64,000 nt of DNA from Myxococcales bacterium. Lineage in GTDB: Bacteria; Myxococcota_A; Polyangia; Palsa-1104; JAEUJZ01. The notes below the pieces were generated by a model that saw only the letters and a list, made by a program, of their open reading frames with translations, made no database searches and had not been told where the DNA came from. The translations under genes and the position numbers were made by a program. Where the stretch lies: positions 124,001-188,000 of the forward strand of contig JAEUJZ010000078.1 in assembly GCA_016794505.1 (NCBI GenBank), in the 5' to 3' direction. Shown one piece after another: positions 56,188 to 64,000 of this stretch. The number at the start of each line of letters is the position of its first letter. Positions within the stretch are counted from its first letter, which is position 1.

Positions 56188-57681
56188 CTATTCGACGTAG
56201 TTCGAGTCGTCGAGCAGATCCTTTACGGCCTTGCCTAGCTCGACACTGCCGAAGATCCAGCGGTGCAGCGTGGTCAGAATCGGCATGCGCAGCCCATTGG
56301 CGTCGGCCAGGCGGTGCGTCTCGCGGATCATGTTGACGCTCTCGCAGGTGCCGCTGATCTCTTTGAGCGCGTCGGCAACATCGATCCCTGAGCCGAGCTG
56401 CATGCCCAGCTGATAGTCGCTGGCATCCCGACGCTGACTGGCCACCATCAGTCCACCGACACCGGCCAGCCCGGCGAACGTTCTTTCGCGCCCTCCCAGG
56501 GCGGCCCCAAGCCGAGCGAACTCGGCCGCACTGCGCGAGACCAATACAGCCCGTGCCGCGATCCCGAACTCCAGCACTTCGCAGACGCCGCTGGCCAGCG
56601 CCACGACGCAGCTCAGAGCGCGCGAAAGCTCGACGCCAATCAGGTCGCTGCTGCTGTAGATGCGCAGGGTCGGGCAGGAAAGAACCTGGCGCACGGCGGC
56701 AGTCACGCCCTCTGTGCTGCTGCCACAGACCAGGGCCGCTGGGCTCCACTCCTCCAGATCCTCGGCGAGCGCGGGGCCGGCGAGCGCGCCGATCCGCGAA
56801 AGGGGCGTCTCTTCTTGCACGATTTGCGAGATCAGGCGGGCGGGCTGTCCGCTCTCTCCTGCGAGCAGGCTGCCGATGCTGTGGACCAGGATCTGCTGCG
56901 GTCGCAGCACGCCTGCGATTCGACGCAGAGTCGAGCGCACGGCGGCCGCGGGCACGGCCAAGAACAGAAGATCAGCGGCCGCGACATCTTTCAGCTCGCT
57001 GGGCACGCTGCTGTGATCTGGCTCGTCATCGGTCATGGACAGACCGGCAAACGAGCCAGCACTCATGATGGTCGCTTCTTCGGCGTTGGCTTTCAGCGAC
57101 GAGCGCAGCGGCTCTGCCGTCGGCGGGCCAGCCAGCGCAGCGAATGAGCCAGCGCTCATGATGGTCGCTTCTTCTGGCTCGGCTTTCTGTCCACTGCCCG
57201 CGCGCATCGGGCGCATCGAACCGCCGAGTCGCGCGCTGAGCTGATCGGCCAGCGAGCTGCTGCCGCCCATCATGGTCGCATCGTCGCTGTCGGCTTTGAT
57301 ATGGGCCTTAAGTGGCTTTAGAGCGCCGCTCAGCGAGCCCAGGCCCATCATGGTTGCATCGTCGCTATCGGCCTTGAGGACACCACGAGAAGAAGCCGGT
57401 CCGACGACGCCCATCATGGTTGCATCGTCGCTGTCGGCCTTGAATCGCCCGCGCCCTGCACTGCTTGGCCCGACGGCGCCCATCATGGTTGCATCGTCGC
57501 TTTCGGCACGAAACGCGGGCCGTGGCGTGGGACCGCGATCACCGACGGCGCCGCGCGGTGGCACGTACTGCGAGACGCGCTTGATGATGCCGCGCTGCTT
57601 GCGCTGGTTCTGAACGAGCAGGCCCATCAGCGCGCGGGCCCAGCGCCCGCCACCAAGGACTGCAACCGAAAGCTCCTTCAT
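56188..57681 (-). CDS. GpsA-like pseudoenzyme with six-copy acidic-Ala-Thr repeat insert
   Basis: 497 residues, against about 330 for NAD(P)-dependent glycerol-3-phosphate dehydrogenase. The Rossmann start VAVLGGGRWARAL (7-19) and the part from about 226 on (LAVPAAAVR; FIGV-like DLIGVELSRAL; SRSAAEFARLGAALGG; LGMQLGSGIDVADAL) align with GpsA throughout. Between them about 180 disordered residues carry six copies of a KADSDDATMMG-type unit, with Thr at 65, 88, 110, 136, 173 and 204. Lysines expected in ATKG and ALKN are Ile and Ser; GLGDL reads GVGGL; the substrate-binding RN pair is lost. Catalysis is therefore unlikely. It is monocistronic; its start is divergent from the NCS2 permease. Confidence 0.85.
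   Translation of the reverse strand: MKELSVAVLGGGRWARALMGLLVQNQRKQRGIIKRVSQYVPPRGAVGDRGPTPRPAFRAESDDATMMGAVGPSSAGRGRFKADSDDATMMGVVGPASSRGVLKADSDDATMMGLGSLSGALKPLKAHIKADSDDATMMGGSSSLADQLSARLGGSMRPMRAGSGQKAEPEEATIMSAGSFAALAGPPTAEPLRSSLKANAEEATIMSAGSFAGLSMTDDEPDHSSVPSELKDVAAADLLFLAVPAAAVRSTLRRIAGVLRPQQILVHSIGSLLAGESGQPARLISQIVQEETPLSRIGALAGPALAEDLEEWSPAALVCGSSTEGVTAAVRQVLSCPTLRIYSSSDLIGVELSRALSCVVALASGVCEVLEFGIAARAVLVSRSAAEFARLGAALGGRERTFAGLAGVGGLMVASQRRDASDYQLGMQLGSGIDVADALKEISGTCESVNMIRETHRLADANGLRMPILTTLHRWIFGSVELGKAVKDLLDDSNYVE
57061..57510 (-). repeat. six tandem in-frame units encoding [KR]A-x-x-acidic-acidic-A-T-[MI]-M-[GS]
   Basis: Units 1-4 (DDATMMG) are nearly identical at the DNA level, reading on the plus strand as CATCATGGT[TC]GCATCGTCGCT plus variants. 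Units 5-6 (EEATIMS) form a second type sharing CTCATGATGGTCGCTTCTTC. Spacings between the Thr codons are 23, 22, 26, 37 and 31 residues. The two types suggest two rounds of duplication. Confidence 0.9.
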
Positions 57682-57875
57682 TACTGCCTCCCGATTACGG
57701 AGTCCCCCACGGGAGCTCCCCCCAAGAACAACAGGAACCGCATTCTCCCTCGCAGGGCACAGGGCCCTCCAAGGTCATCCACGCATCATATCAGCTTGCG
57801 GGAGGGGAAAGATCGCTCGTCTTGTCCGACACAGACCTTGGTTCTGCCTGGGATGCGGTCGCTGCTCATGCGCAG

Positions 57876-57907
57876 CCGACGCGTCGGGATCGTTCGGGCA
57901 GAGCCCG
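57876..57907 (+). promoter_or_regulatory. palindrome and hairpin in the gap before the NCS2 permease
   Basis: The 324-base divergent gap (57682-58005) contains a perfect 12-base palindrome CCGACGCGTCGG (57876-57887) and, just after it, CGGGC-AGA-GCCCG (57895-57907). Either could be an operator or leader structure. I recognise no riboswitch and no clear promoter in the gap. Confidence 0.3.
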
Positions 57908-58005
57908 TGTTCAGCGCAGCCAACCTCAAGCACGGCGTCTGAAAATTCCCGCAGGCCGGTTTGCCCTTTGCAGTATGCTGAAACGACTCGTCAAAGGGGA
58001 TCTGC

Positions 58006-59571
58006 ATGCGCTGGCTGGTGCGCGGCGACATCGACGGTTTCTTCGGCCTTGCTCTGGACAACTTGGTTCAGTTTCTGCTGATCGACAGTCTCTGCCGATT
58101 CGTTTTGGGCTTGCCGCCGGACCTGCTGTACGGCCGCATCTTGCCGGGGGCGGCGGTCTCGCTGCTCGTCGGGAACGTGTTCTATGCCCGGCAGGCGATG
58201 CAGCTTGCCAAAGAGACCGGCCGCAGCGATGTCTGCGCCTTGCCGTACGGCATCAACACCGTCTCGCTATTGGCGTATGTCTTTCTGGTGATGCTGCCGG
58301 CCAAGCTTGCAGCGCAAGCAGCAGGAGCCGCCGATCCAGCGCGGGTGGCCTGGCAGGCCGGCTTGGTGGCGTGCTTGGGCTCGGGGCTGATCACCATCGC
58401 CGGTTCTTTTGTCGCCGAGCGCGTCCGCAAAATGACGCCACGCGCTGCGCTGTTATCGACGCTGTCGGGCATCGCTTTGGGCTTCATCTCGCTGGGCTTT
58501 TTGTTCCGCACCTTCGCCAATCCGCTCGTCGGTCTGACGACCCTTGCCATCGTGCTTTTGATCTATTTCGGTCGCGTGCGCTTCAAGGGCGGCCTGCCGG
58601 GCGGCTTGGTGGCCATTGCGCTCGGCACGCTCTTGGCGTGGGTCACGCACATGGCTCCCGTCGGGGAGCGTCCAGCCGGAGCGATCTCGCTGCACCTGCC
58701 GCTGCCCGTGCTGGGCGATCTGTTTTCAGCTCTGTCGAGTGGCGCATGGCTGCGCTATCTCGCCGTGATCGTGCCGATGGCGCTGTTTGACCTGATCGGC
58801 TCGCTGCAAAACGTCGAGTCCGCCGAGGCTGCAGGCGATGCCTATCCGACGCGCCCCGCGCTGATGTTCAACGGCGTCGGGACCGTCGTGGCGGCGCTGT
58901 TCGGATCGTGCTTTCCGGCGACGATCTACATCGGTCACCCCGGCTGGAAAGCGCTGGGCGCACGGGCTGGCTATTCCATCTTGAACGGCGGCTTTGCCAC
59001 GATCGTCTGCTTGACCGGCACGCTGGGTTGGCTGGCGTGGGCGGTGCCGATCGACGCGGGCATGGCCATCGTTCTGTGGATTGGCATCGTCATCACGGCG
59101 CAGTCGTTTCAGGCCACGCCCAAAGAACACGCGCCCGCTGTCGTCCTGGGCCTGCTGCCCGGCGTCGGAGCCTGGGGGGCGCTGATGGCCAAGAGTGGCC
59201 TGCGCGTCGCGGGCTTTGGCTCGCCCAATGGTCCCGAGTTTTCCGACAAGCTGGTCCCCGCTTTTGTCAACGCGGGAACGTACATCCAAGGCGCCTTCGC
59301 GCTAGAGCAGGGCTTCATCTTCACGTCGATGCTGCTTTCTGCCAGTACCGTCGCGGTGATCGAGCGCCGCTTTGAGACGGCTGGCAAGTGGTGCTTGGCC
59401 GGCGTGCTGTTCTGCGTCTTGGGCCTGATTCACTCGTATCGCTTTACTCCGGCGGACACCGTCGTGAACTTGACACCAGCGTGGTGGCATGCCTTGGGCT
59501 ATGCCGCCATGGCCATGGTGTTTTTCTCGGCCCGTTTTCTAACCGAACCCAGCGATGGGGCAAGCCACTAG
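58006..59571 (+). CDS. NCS2-type purine/pyrimidine permease family protein
   Basis: 521 residues with about 12-14 hydrophobic segments. AAGGGGA precedes the ATG. The opening RGDIDGFFGLALDNLVQFLL and the LPYGINT loop are those of the xanthine/uracil permease superfamily branch related to AzgA-like transporters. Substrates of this branch are mostly nucleobases, but this subgroup is little studied. It is followed six bases later by the DDAH-fold gene, so the two are likely one operon. Confidence 0.8.
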   Translation: MRWLVRGDIDGFFGLALDNLVQFLLIDSLCRFVLGLPPDLLYGRILPGAAVSLLVGNVFYARQAMQLAKETGRSDVCALPYGINTVSLLAYVFLVMLPAKLAAQAAGAADPARVAWQAGLVACLGSGLITIAGSFVAERVRKMTPRAALLSTLSGIALGFISLGFLFRTFANPLVGLTTLAIVLLIYFGRVRFKGGLPGGLVAIALGTLLAWVTHMAPVGERPAGAISLHLPLPVLGDLFSALSSGAWLRYLAVIVPMALFDLIGSLQNVESAEAAGDAYPTRPALMFNGVGTVVAALFGSCFPATIYIGHPGWKALGARAGYSILNGGFATIVCLTGTLGWLAWAVPIDAGMAIVLWIGIVITAQSFQATPKEHAPAVVLGLLPGVGAWGALMAKSGLRVAGFGSPNGPEFSDKLVPAFVNAGTYIQGAFALEQGFIFTSMLLSASTVAVIERRFETAGKWCLAGVLFCVLGLIHSYRFTPADTVVNLTPAWWHALGYAAMAMVFFSARFLTEPSDGASH

Positions 59572-59577
59572 GTCGGC

Positions 59578-60504
59578 ATGAACGCATCGGTCTTTATTCT
59601 CTCGTATCCGTCGGTATCGAGCCTGGCTGCGGGGGCCTCAGGGCTGCGGCAGGCGCTGGGGCAGTGGCTGGCGCTGTGCGATCACATCGCGCGGGCGGGG
59701 GGCACGATCCTGCTTCTTGACCCACCGGATGAGGCGCCTCGATCCGCCAGTTCAGCGACGGAGCTATTGGCGACATCGCGGCTGGGCAGCGTGTTCGTCG
59801 GGGCCCGCACCGATGGCAGCGTCGATGCCTTGTTTCTGCGTGCCCGTCGAGACAGCGAGGGTCCTGATGCCGCAACCGAATCCATCAGCGCGCAGCTTCG
59901 CCGCTTTGGTCTGCGGGTTCGCGACGCGGTGCAGCGCTGGGGCGGCCAGGCCGAGCTAGTGGGTCTGCCGCGCAATCGCTTCATCGTCAGCTACGGCGCT
60001 CGCTCCGACGAGGAGTCCGCCGACGAAGTCGCCACCTGCCTGCCGCTTGGGGCTCACTCGCTGCGTGTGAAGGTGGCGGGGGACAGCGGTCTTTCTGCCT
60101 GCACGTACCTGCAGTCTGTTGGAGGCAGCAGCGTGCTTCTGATTGACCAGCGCGTCATGCCCGGCGTGACCTTGGCCCAAGTGGCGGCGTTTGCCGGGGA
60201 CAAAGTCCAAGTGATCGGCGTTGGGGCCGAGGATGCGGCGGCTGGGGCGACACAGATGCTCTGCGTCCATGGCACGGTGCTGGTTCCGCCGGGAATCTCG
60301 ACGACGCTGCGCGGCCACCTGTGGCGGACTGGCTTTCAAGTGGTCGAAGTCGATCTGTCTGCGCTCGGTGGGCCTGCCGTCGGGACAGGGCCGCGTGCCT
60401 TCGTTGTCGCCTGGCCGCAGTGTGTTCTCGACGACACCCTGCCAACCTATGCCACTCGTCGCGGTGAGCTGTATCGTCGGCTCGAAGCGCTGCCCGCCGC
60501 CTAG
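59578..60504 (+). CDS. DDAH/amidinotransferase-fold protein lacking the catalytic Cys
   Basis: 308 residues. The five-bladed guanidine-modifying fold can be followed: LGSVFVGART, the acidic loop near RARRDSEG, VGLPRNRFIVSYGARSDEES (the usual GGDV...RT region), H160 where the catalytic His lies, and VLVPPGISTTLRGHLWRTGF. Where dimethylargininases end in a GG-x-HC motif, this one reads GGPAVGTGPRA, so the nucleophilic Cys is missing. A Cys at 282 is displaced. It may bind rather than hydrolyse a guanidino compound. Tightly linked to the permease gene. Confidence 0.6.
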   Translation: MNASVFILSYPSVSSLAAGASGLRQALGQWLALCDHIARAGGTILLLDPPDEAPRSASSATELLATSRLGSVFVGARTDGSVDALFLRARRDSEGPDAATESISAQLRRFGLRVRDAVQRWGGQAELVGLPRNRFIVSYGARSDEESADEVATCLPLGAHSLRVKVAGDSGLSACTYLQSVGGSSVLLIDQRVMPGVTLAQVAAFAGDKVQVIGVGAEDAAAGATQMLCVHGTVLVPPGISTTLRGHLWRTGFQVVEVDLSALGGPAVGTGPRAFVVAWPQCVLDDTLPTYATRRGELYRRLEALPAA

Positions 60505-60637
60505 CTGCCGCGTGCCGATTTTGGGTTGTTTTTCTGCATCCGTAAAATCACTTTTTCTCCGTCGCTGTTTTGGCTGAAAATCCCCCGCCCAGAGTTGTCA
60601 GACCCACCTGCCATACTGTCTTTCTTCCGACGAAAGG

Positions 60638-60904
60638 ATGAACGACATGCAATGGGTTCAATTCGGCCAGGTTTTTTCTTCTCTTCGCGTGCGTCTTGGC
60701 CGTCAATTCCGTCGCTGGCTGCGCGCATTTGGACTGCACGCATCGCCCGTGCGAGGTCCTGAAATCGACGCGTATCAGGCGCTGGCTCGCCTGCGCCGTC
60801 GCCGTGCAGTCAAGCCTGGCTCCGTCGCTGATTCGTCGCAGCGGCTGGGCCTTACGGCGACCGCAGTCGACGATCCGCAAGTAAATCTGCGCATCACTCT
60901 CTAA
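60638..60904 (+). CDS. small basic protein of unknown function
   Basis: 88 residues, strongly basic in its first two thirds (RLGRQFRRWLRAFG; ARLRRRR). GAAAGGA lies just before the ATG. A second ATG nine bases on is possible. No domain is recognised. The 133-base gap before it is AT-rich. Confidence 0.5.
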   Translation: MNDMQWVQFGQVFSSLRVRLGRQFRRWLRAFGLHASPVRGPEIDAYQALARLRRRRAVKPGSVADSSQRLGLTATAVDDPQVNLRITL

Positions 60905-60969
60905 GCTGCCACTGTCCTTGTCGGCGGCGGCGAGACGCATTAAGGTAGCCGCTTCCCTCGCCGCCCAAC

Positions 60970-62373
60970 ATGCCAGAGCAATCAAGCGAAGTTCCATCCT
61001 CGACTGAATCGGACCAACACGGTCCCGACGTCCCGCCGAAGCGGGCCATCCTGGTCAGCGTGCAGCTGCCCGAGATCGACGACCTCGCCTTCTCTGAGTC
61101 CCTCGACGAGCTAGGTCGCCTAGCCGAGACGCTGGGCCTTCAGGTCAGTGGGCGCGTTACGCAGCGACGAGGCAGCATCGACGCTGCAGCCTATCTGGGC
61201 TCCGGCAAGCTGGCTGAGCTGACCGAGCTGGTCAAGTCCGTCGACGAACCGACGGTAGTGCTGCTCGATCACGAGGTCTCGCCGTCGCAGTCGCGCAACG
61301 TGCAGAAGGAATCGGGGGCGCACTCGGTCCTCGATCGCACGGCGCTGATCTTGGAGATCTTTCACCGTCACGCCCGCAGTCGACAGGCCAAGCTGCAGGT
61401 CGAGCTTGTCCGCCTGCAGTACATGGCGCCGCGTCTGCGCGAAAATCAGAAGCTCGGTGACCGGCAGCGCGGCGGCATCGGCGGCAAAGGCGCGGGCGAG
61501 TCGCAGCTTGAGCTGGATCGACGCAAGCTGCGCGATCGGGTCGCTGAGCTGCGGGCCGAGCTGTCGGCGCTAGAGATCGAGCATCGCACGCGCAGTGCGC
61601 GACGGCAGGGGCTGCGCCGCGTCGCTTTGTGCGGCTATACCAACGCCGGCAAGTCGACGCTGTTTCGCGCGCTGACCGAGAGCGAGGTCTATGTCGCCGA
61701 CAAGCTGTTTGCGACGCTGGACACGACGGTGCGCGCCCTGCATCCGCCACCGCGGCAGCGCATCTTGCTGTCGGACACGATCGGCTTTATTCGTAACCTG
61801 CCAACGCAGCTTGTCGCCTCGTTCAAGACCACGCTCGACGAGGCGCTGGAAGCCGGGCTGATCCTGCACGTTGTCGACAGCGCCGACCCCGCTTGCTTGA
61901 CGCACATCGAGACGACGCGCAGCGTGCTGTCCGAGATCGGCGCCGGCAGCGTCCCCGAGCTGTTCGTGTTCAACAAAGCCGACAAGCTCGATGATGGCAA
62001 GCTGCCCGCGCCCGTCGAGACGTTCCTGGCCAGCTTGCAGCACTCGGCGAAGGACGAAAAAGAGGGCGGCTCCTCGTACGCCGGAGCGCTGCGCATCTCG
62101 GCCAAGAACCCCGACGATGTCGCCCGCGTGCGGCAGGCCATCATCGACTTCTTCGATCGCGATCACGTCGAGACCGAGATCTTCGTCCCCTATAGCCGGC
62201 AAGAGCTGCGCGGGGTGGTCTTTGGCAACAGCGAGGTCCTGTCCGAGCGCTTCGACGAGCAGGGGATCTATTTCACCGTGCGCATCGACCCGATCGCGCT
62301 GGCGCGGATCTCGCCTTCCCTGCAGCCGGCTCCCGTTGGGAACTTAAGCAGTAATACGAATAAAGAGGAGTAA
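60970..62373 (+). CDS. hflX: ribosome-associated GTPase HflX
   Basis: 467 residues. The HflX N-terminal domain has AAYLGSGKLAEL and VLLDHEVSPSQSRNVQK; the glycine-rich GDRQRGGIGGKGAGESQLEL linker follows, then the G domain with P-loop GYTNAGKST, DTIGF and NKAD. HflX splits stalled or heat-damaged 70S ribosomes. It lies eight bases before the inositol-phosphate synthase gene. Confidence 0.93.
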   Translation: MPEQSSEVPSSTESDQHGPDVPPKRAILVSVQLPEIDDLAFSESLDELGRLAETLGLQVSGRVTQRRGSIDAAAYLGSGKLAELTELVKSVDEPTVVLLDHEVSPSQSRNVQKESGAHSVLDRTALILEIFHRHARSRQAKLQVELVRLQYMAPRLRENQKLGDRQRGGIGGKGAGESQLELDRRKLRDRVAELRAELSALEIEHRTRSARRQGLRRVALCGYTNAGKSTLFRALTESEVYVADKLFATLDTTVRALHPPPRQRILLSDTIGFIRNLPTQLVASFKTTLDEALEAGLILHVVDSADPACLTHIETTRSVLSEIGAGSVPELFVFNKADKLDDGKLPAPVETFLASLQHSAKDEKEGGSSYAGALRISAKNPDDVARVRQAIIDFFDRDHVETEIFVPYSRQELRGVVFGNSEVLSERFDEQGIYFTVRIDPIALARISPSLQPAPVGNLSSNTNKEE

Positions 62374-62381
62374 CGAGAGAC

Positions 62382-63713
62382 ATGGTTATGCAGAAAGGGA
62401 CGAAGATCCTTCCCGCGGAGGGCAAGCTGGGCGTTCTGCTGCCGGGCCTGGGGGCGGTGGCCACCACGGTGATTGCCGGGGTCGAGGCGGTGCGTCGCGG
62501 TCTGGGCAATCCCAAGAAGAAGCCCATCGGCTCGCTGACGCAGATGGGGCGCATTCGCTTGGGCAAGCGCACCGAGAACCGCAACCCGTATATCCGCGAC
62601 TTCGTGCCACTGTCGCAGCTTGAGGACATCGTCTTTGGGGGCTGGGACATCTTCCCCGACAATGCCTATGAAGCGGCGGCCCATGCCGGTGTCCTTTCGC
62701 GCGAGGACTTGGGCGAGCTTCGCCCGCACTTGGAAGCCGTGCGCCCGATGCCGGGCGTCTTCGATCCCTCGTACGTCAAGAAGCTGAACGGCACCTTTGT
62801 GAAGCAAGGGGCCAGCAAGCGTCAGCTTGCCGAGCAGCTTATGGTCGACATCGCGAACTTCAAGCGTGACAACGAGCTTGCACGCTGCGTCGCTGTTTGG
62901 TGTGCCTCGACCGAGGTGTATCAGCAGCCAAGCGCATGTCATGCCTCGCTGGACGCGTTTGAAAAAGGGCTCGACGAAAACGACGAACACATCGCACCGT
63001 CGGCGATCTATGCCTATGCCTGCTTGAAGTCAGGCGTGCCCTATGCCAATGGCGCGCCCAACTTGTCGCTCGATTTTCCGGCGATGATCGAGCTGGCCAA
63101 GCGCCAGAGCCTGCCGATCTGCGGCAAGGACTTCAAGACCGGGCAGACGCTGATGAAGACGGTGCTGGCGCCGACGCTCAAGGCGCGCTGCCTAGGGCTT
63201 GAGGGCTGGTACTCGACGAACATCCTCGGCAACCGCGATGGCGAAGTCCTCGACGATCCCGAGTCGTTCAAGACCAAAGAGATGAGCAAGCTCGGCGCGC
63301 TCGAATACATCCTGCAGCCGCACCTGTACCCCGACCTATACGAGCACTTCCACCACGTCGTTCGCATCAACTACTACCCACCACGCGGCGACAACAAGGA
63401 AGGCTGGGACAACATCGACATCTTCGGTTGGCTCGGCTACCCGATGCAGATCAAGATCGATTTTCTGTGCCGTGACTCGATCTTGGCGGCGCCCATCGTC
63501 CTCGATCTGGCGCTGTTTATGGATCTGGCGCAGCGAGCCGGCATGTCGGGCATTCAGGAGTGGCTGTCGTTCTATTTCAAGACGCCGATGACCGCGCCCA
63601 GCCTGTATCCCGAGCACGATCTGTTCATTCAGCTGATGAAGCTCAAGAACACGCTGCGCTATCTGCGCGGTGAAGAGCTGATCACGCATCTCGGCGCTGA
63701 GTACTACGACTAG
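62382..63713 (+). CDS. ino1: inositol-3-phosphate synthase
   Basis: 443 residues. It begins LGVLLPGLGAVATTVIAGVE (NAD-binding) and contains GGWDIFPDNAYEAA, CGKDFKTGQTLMKTVLAPTL and STNILGNRDGEVLDDPESF, which are family hallmarks. It converts glucose 6-phosphate to inositol 3-phosphate for inositol lipids or solutes, a capacity known in myxobacteria and actinobacteria. Confidence 0.93.
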   Translation: MVMQKGTKILPAEGKLGVLLPGLGAVATTVIAGVEAVRRGLGNPKKKPIGSLTQMGRIRLGKRTENRNPYIRDFVPLSQLEDIVFGGWDIFPDNAYEAAAHAGVLSREDLGELRPHLEAVRPMPGVFDPSYVKKLNGTFVKQGASKRQLAEQLMVDIANFKRDNELARCVAVWCASTEVYQQPSACHASLDAFEKGLDENDEHIAPSAIYAYACLKSGVPYANGAPNLSLDFPAMIELAKRQSLPICGKDFKTGQTLMKTVLAPTLKARCLGLEGWYSTNILGNRDGEVLDDPESFKTKEMSKLGALEYILQPHLYPDLYEHFHHVVRINYYPPRGDNKEGWDNIDIFGWLGYPMQIKIDFLCRDSILAAPIVLDLALFMDLAQRAGMSGIQEWLSFYFKTPMTAPSLYPEHDLFIQLMKLKNTLRYLRGEELITHLGAEYYD

Positions 63714-63826
63714 CGACAGAAAAAGCCCGATCGACGGGGAGCGTTGGGGGTAAATCTTCTTGCCTGCGCGGGGCGTGCGTGTCGCTTTCTCGACAAGTCA
63801 TAGGGGACGGCGTATCAAAAAAGGAC

Positions 63827-64000
63827 ATGCGTCGCTGCGCAGTCTTTTCGGTCCTTTGGTTCCTCGCGTGCGGTCTGTTTCTCGACGGGAATGCGGCGGC
63901 ACGCGGCACCCGCGGAGCTGCGCTGGGGCGGGGTCATGCCGCCTCTTTTGCGCATCGTCCAGCTGCCAACAAAGGCAAGCGGGCGGAATCGGGGCGCAGT
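63827..64000 (+). CDS. exported protein, N-terminal part (cut by window end)
   Basis: An open frame of 58 codons runs off the window. AAGGAC lies just before the ATG. The first 25 residues (MRRCAVFSVLWFLACGLFLD...) form a signal peptide ending near AAA. What follows is Gly/Ala/Arg-rich. No family can be named. Confidence 0.5.
   Translation, partial: MRRCAVFSVLWFLACGLFLDGNAAARGTRGAALGRGHAASFAHRPAANKGKRAESGRS

Noticed and set aside
57822..58790. 322-codon plus-strand frame overlapping the NCS2 permease start
   Set aside because: Its first part is the intergenic gap and the rest is an out-of-frame, Arg-rich reading of the permease.
63714..63760. Intrinsic terminator after the inositol-phosphate synthase gene
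   Set aside because: Only a four-base CCCG/CGGG stem is present, and its T-run lies on the minus-strand side; too weak to call.

Overview
The window is about 60% GC and looks chromosomal. It most likely comes from a member of the Myxococcota (a myxobacterium or close relative). The grounds are three membrane-anchored Ser/Thr kinases, a double-FHA membrane protein, a receiver/GAF/HD-GYP protein, DUF2330 and FG-GAP-type surface proteins, and the tRNA-Thr/Tyr/Gly/Thr - rpmG - tRNA-Trp - secE - nusG order. This placement is an inference from gene content; no 16S gene is present.

Layout. (1) 0.3-18.1 kb is an accessory and signalling region: FHA-TPR-like membrane protein, HD-GYP response regulator (-), cytochrome P450, then on the minus strand a HATPase - Ser/Thr kinase(PEGA) - rpoZ series, a second kinase with a polytopic C-terminus, an amidase, an AddB-like Fe-S nuclease, a PHM-like copper monooxygenase lipoprotein and an SDR (-). 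(2) 18.3-49.6 kb is one long co-directional block of translation and transcription genes: four tRNAs, rpmG, tRNA-Trp, secE, nusG, rplKAJL, rpoBC, then the fused str-S10-spc-alpha series ending in rpoA-rplQ. Promoters can be read before the first tRNA and before rpsL, an L10 leader lies before rplJ, and a 32-nt near-perfect palindrome lies between rplL and rpoB. The series lacks fusA (between rpsG and tuf), rplC (between rpsJ and rplD), infA (between map and rpmJ) and the tuf copy usually found before rpmG. (3) 49.9-56.1 kb is a cell-envelope cluster: DUF2330 protein, two exported proteins, a third kinase and an OmpA-like lipoprotein. (4) 56.2-64 kb holds a GpsA-like protein of unusual structure (-), an NCS2-type permease paired with a DDAH-fold protein, a small basic protein, hflX, inositol-phosphate synthase and the start of one more exported protein.

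Two items stand out. The first is the gene at 56188-57681. It encodes a glycerol-3-phosphate dehydrogenase fold interrupted inside the Rossmann domain by about 180 residues carrying six copies of an acidic-Ala-Thr-hydrophobic motif, and it has lost both catalytic lysines and other active-site residues. I infer a pseudoenzyme carrying a multi-Thr (possibly phospho-acceptor) array, in a genome region rich in Ser/Thr kinases and FHA domains. The second is the only EF-Tu gene here. It has an enlarged, rewritten switch I in which the near-universal RGITI signature is replaced, and it sits exactly where fusA is missing. Both are read directly from the sequence; their functional meaning is inference.
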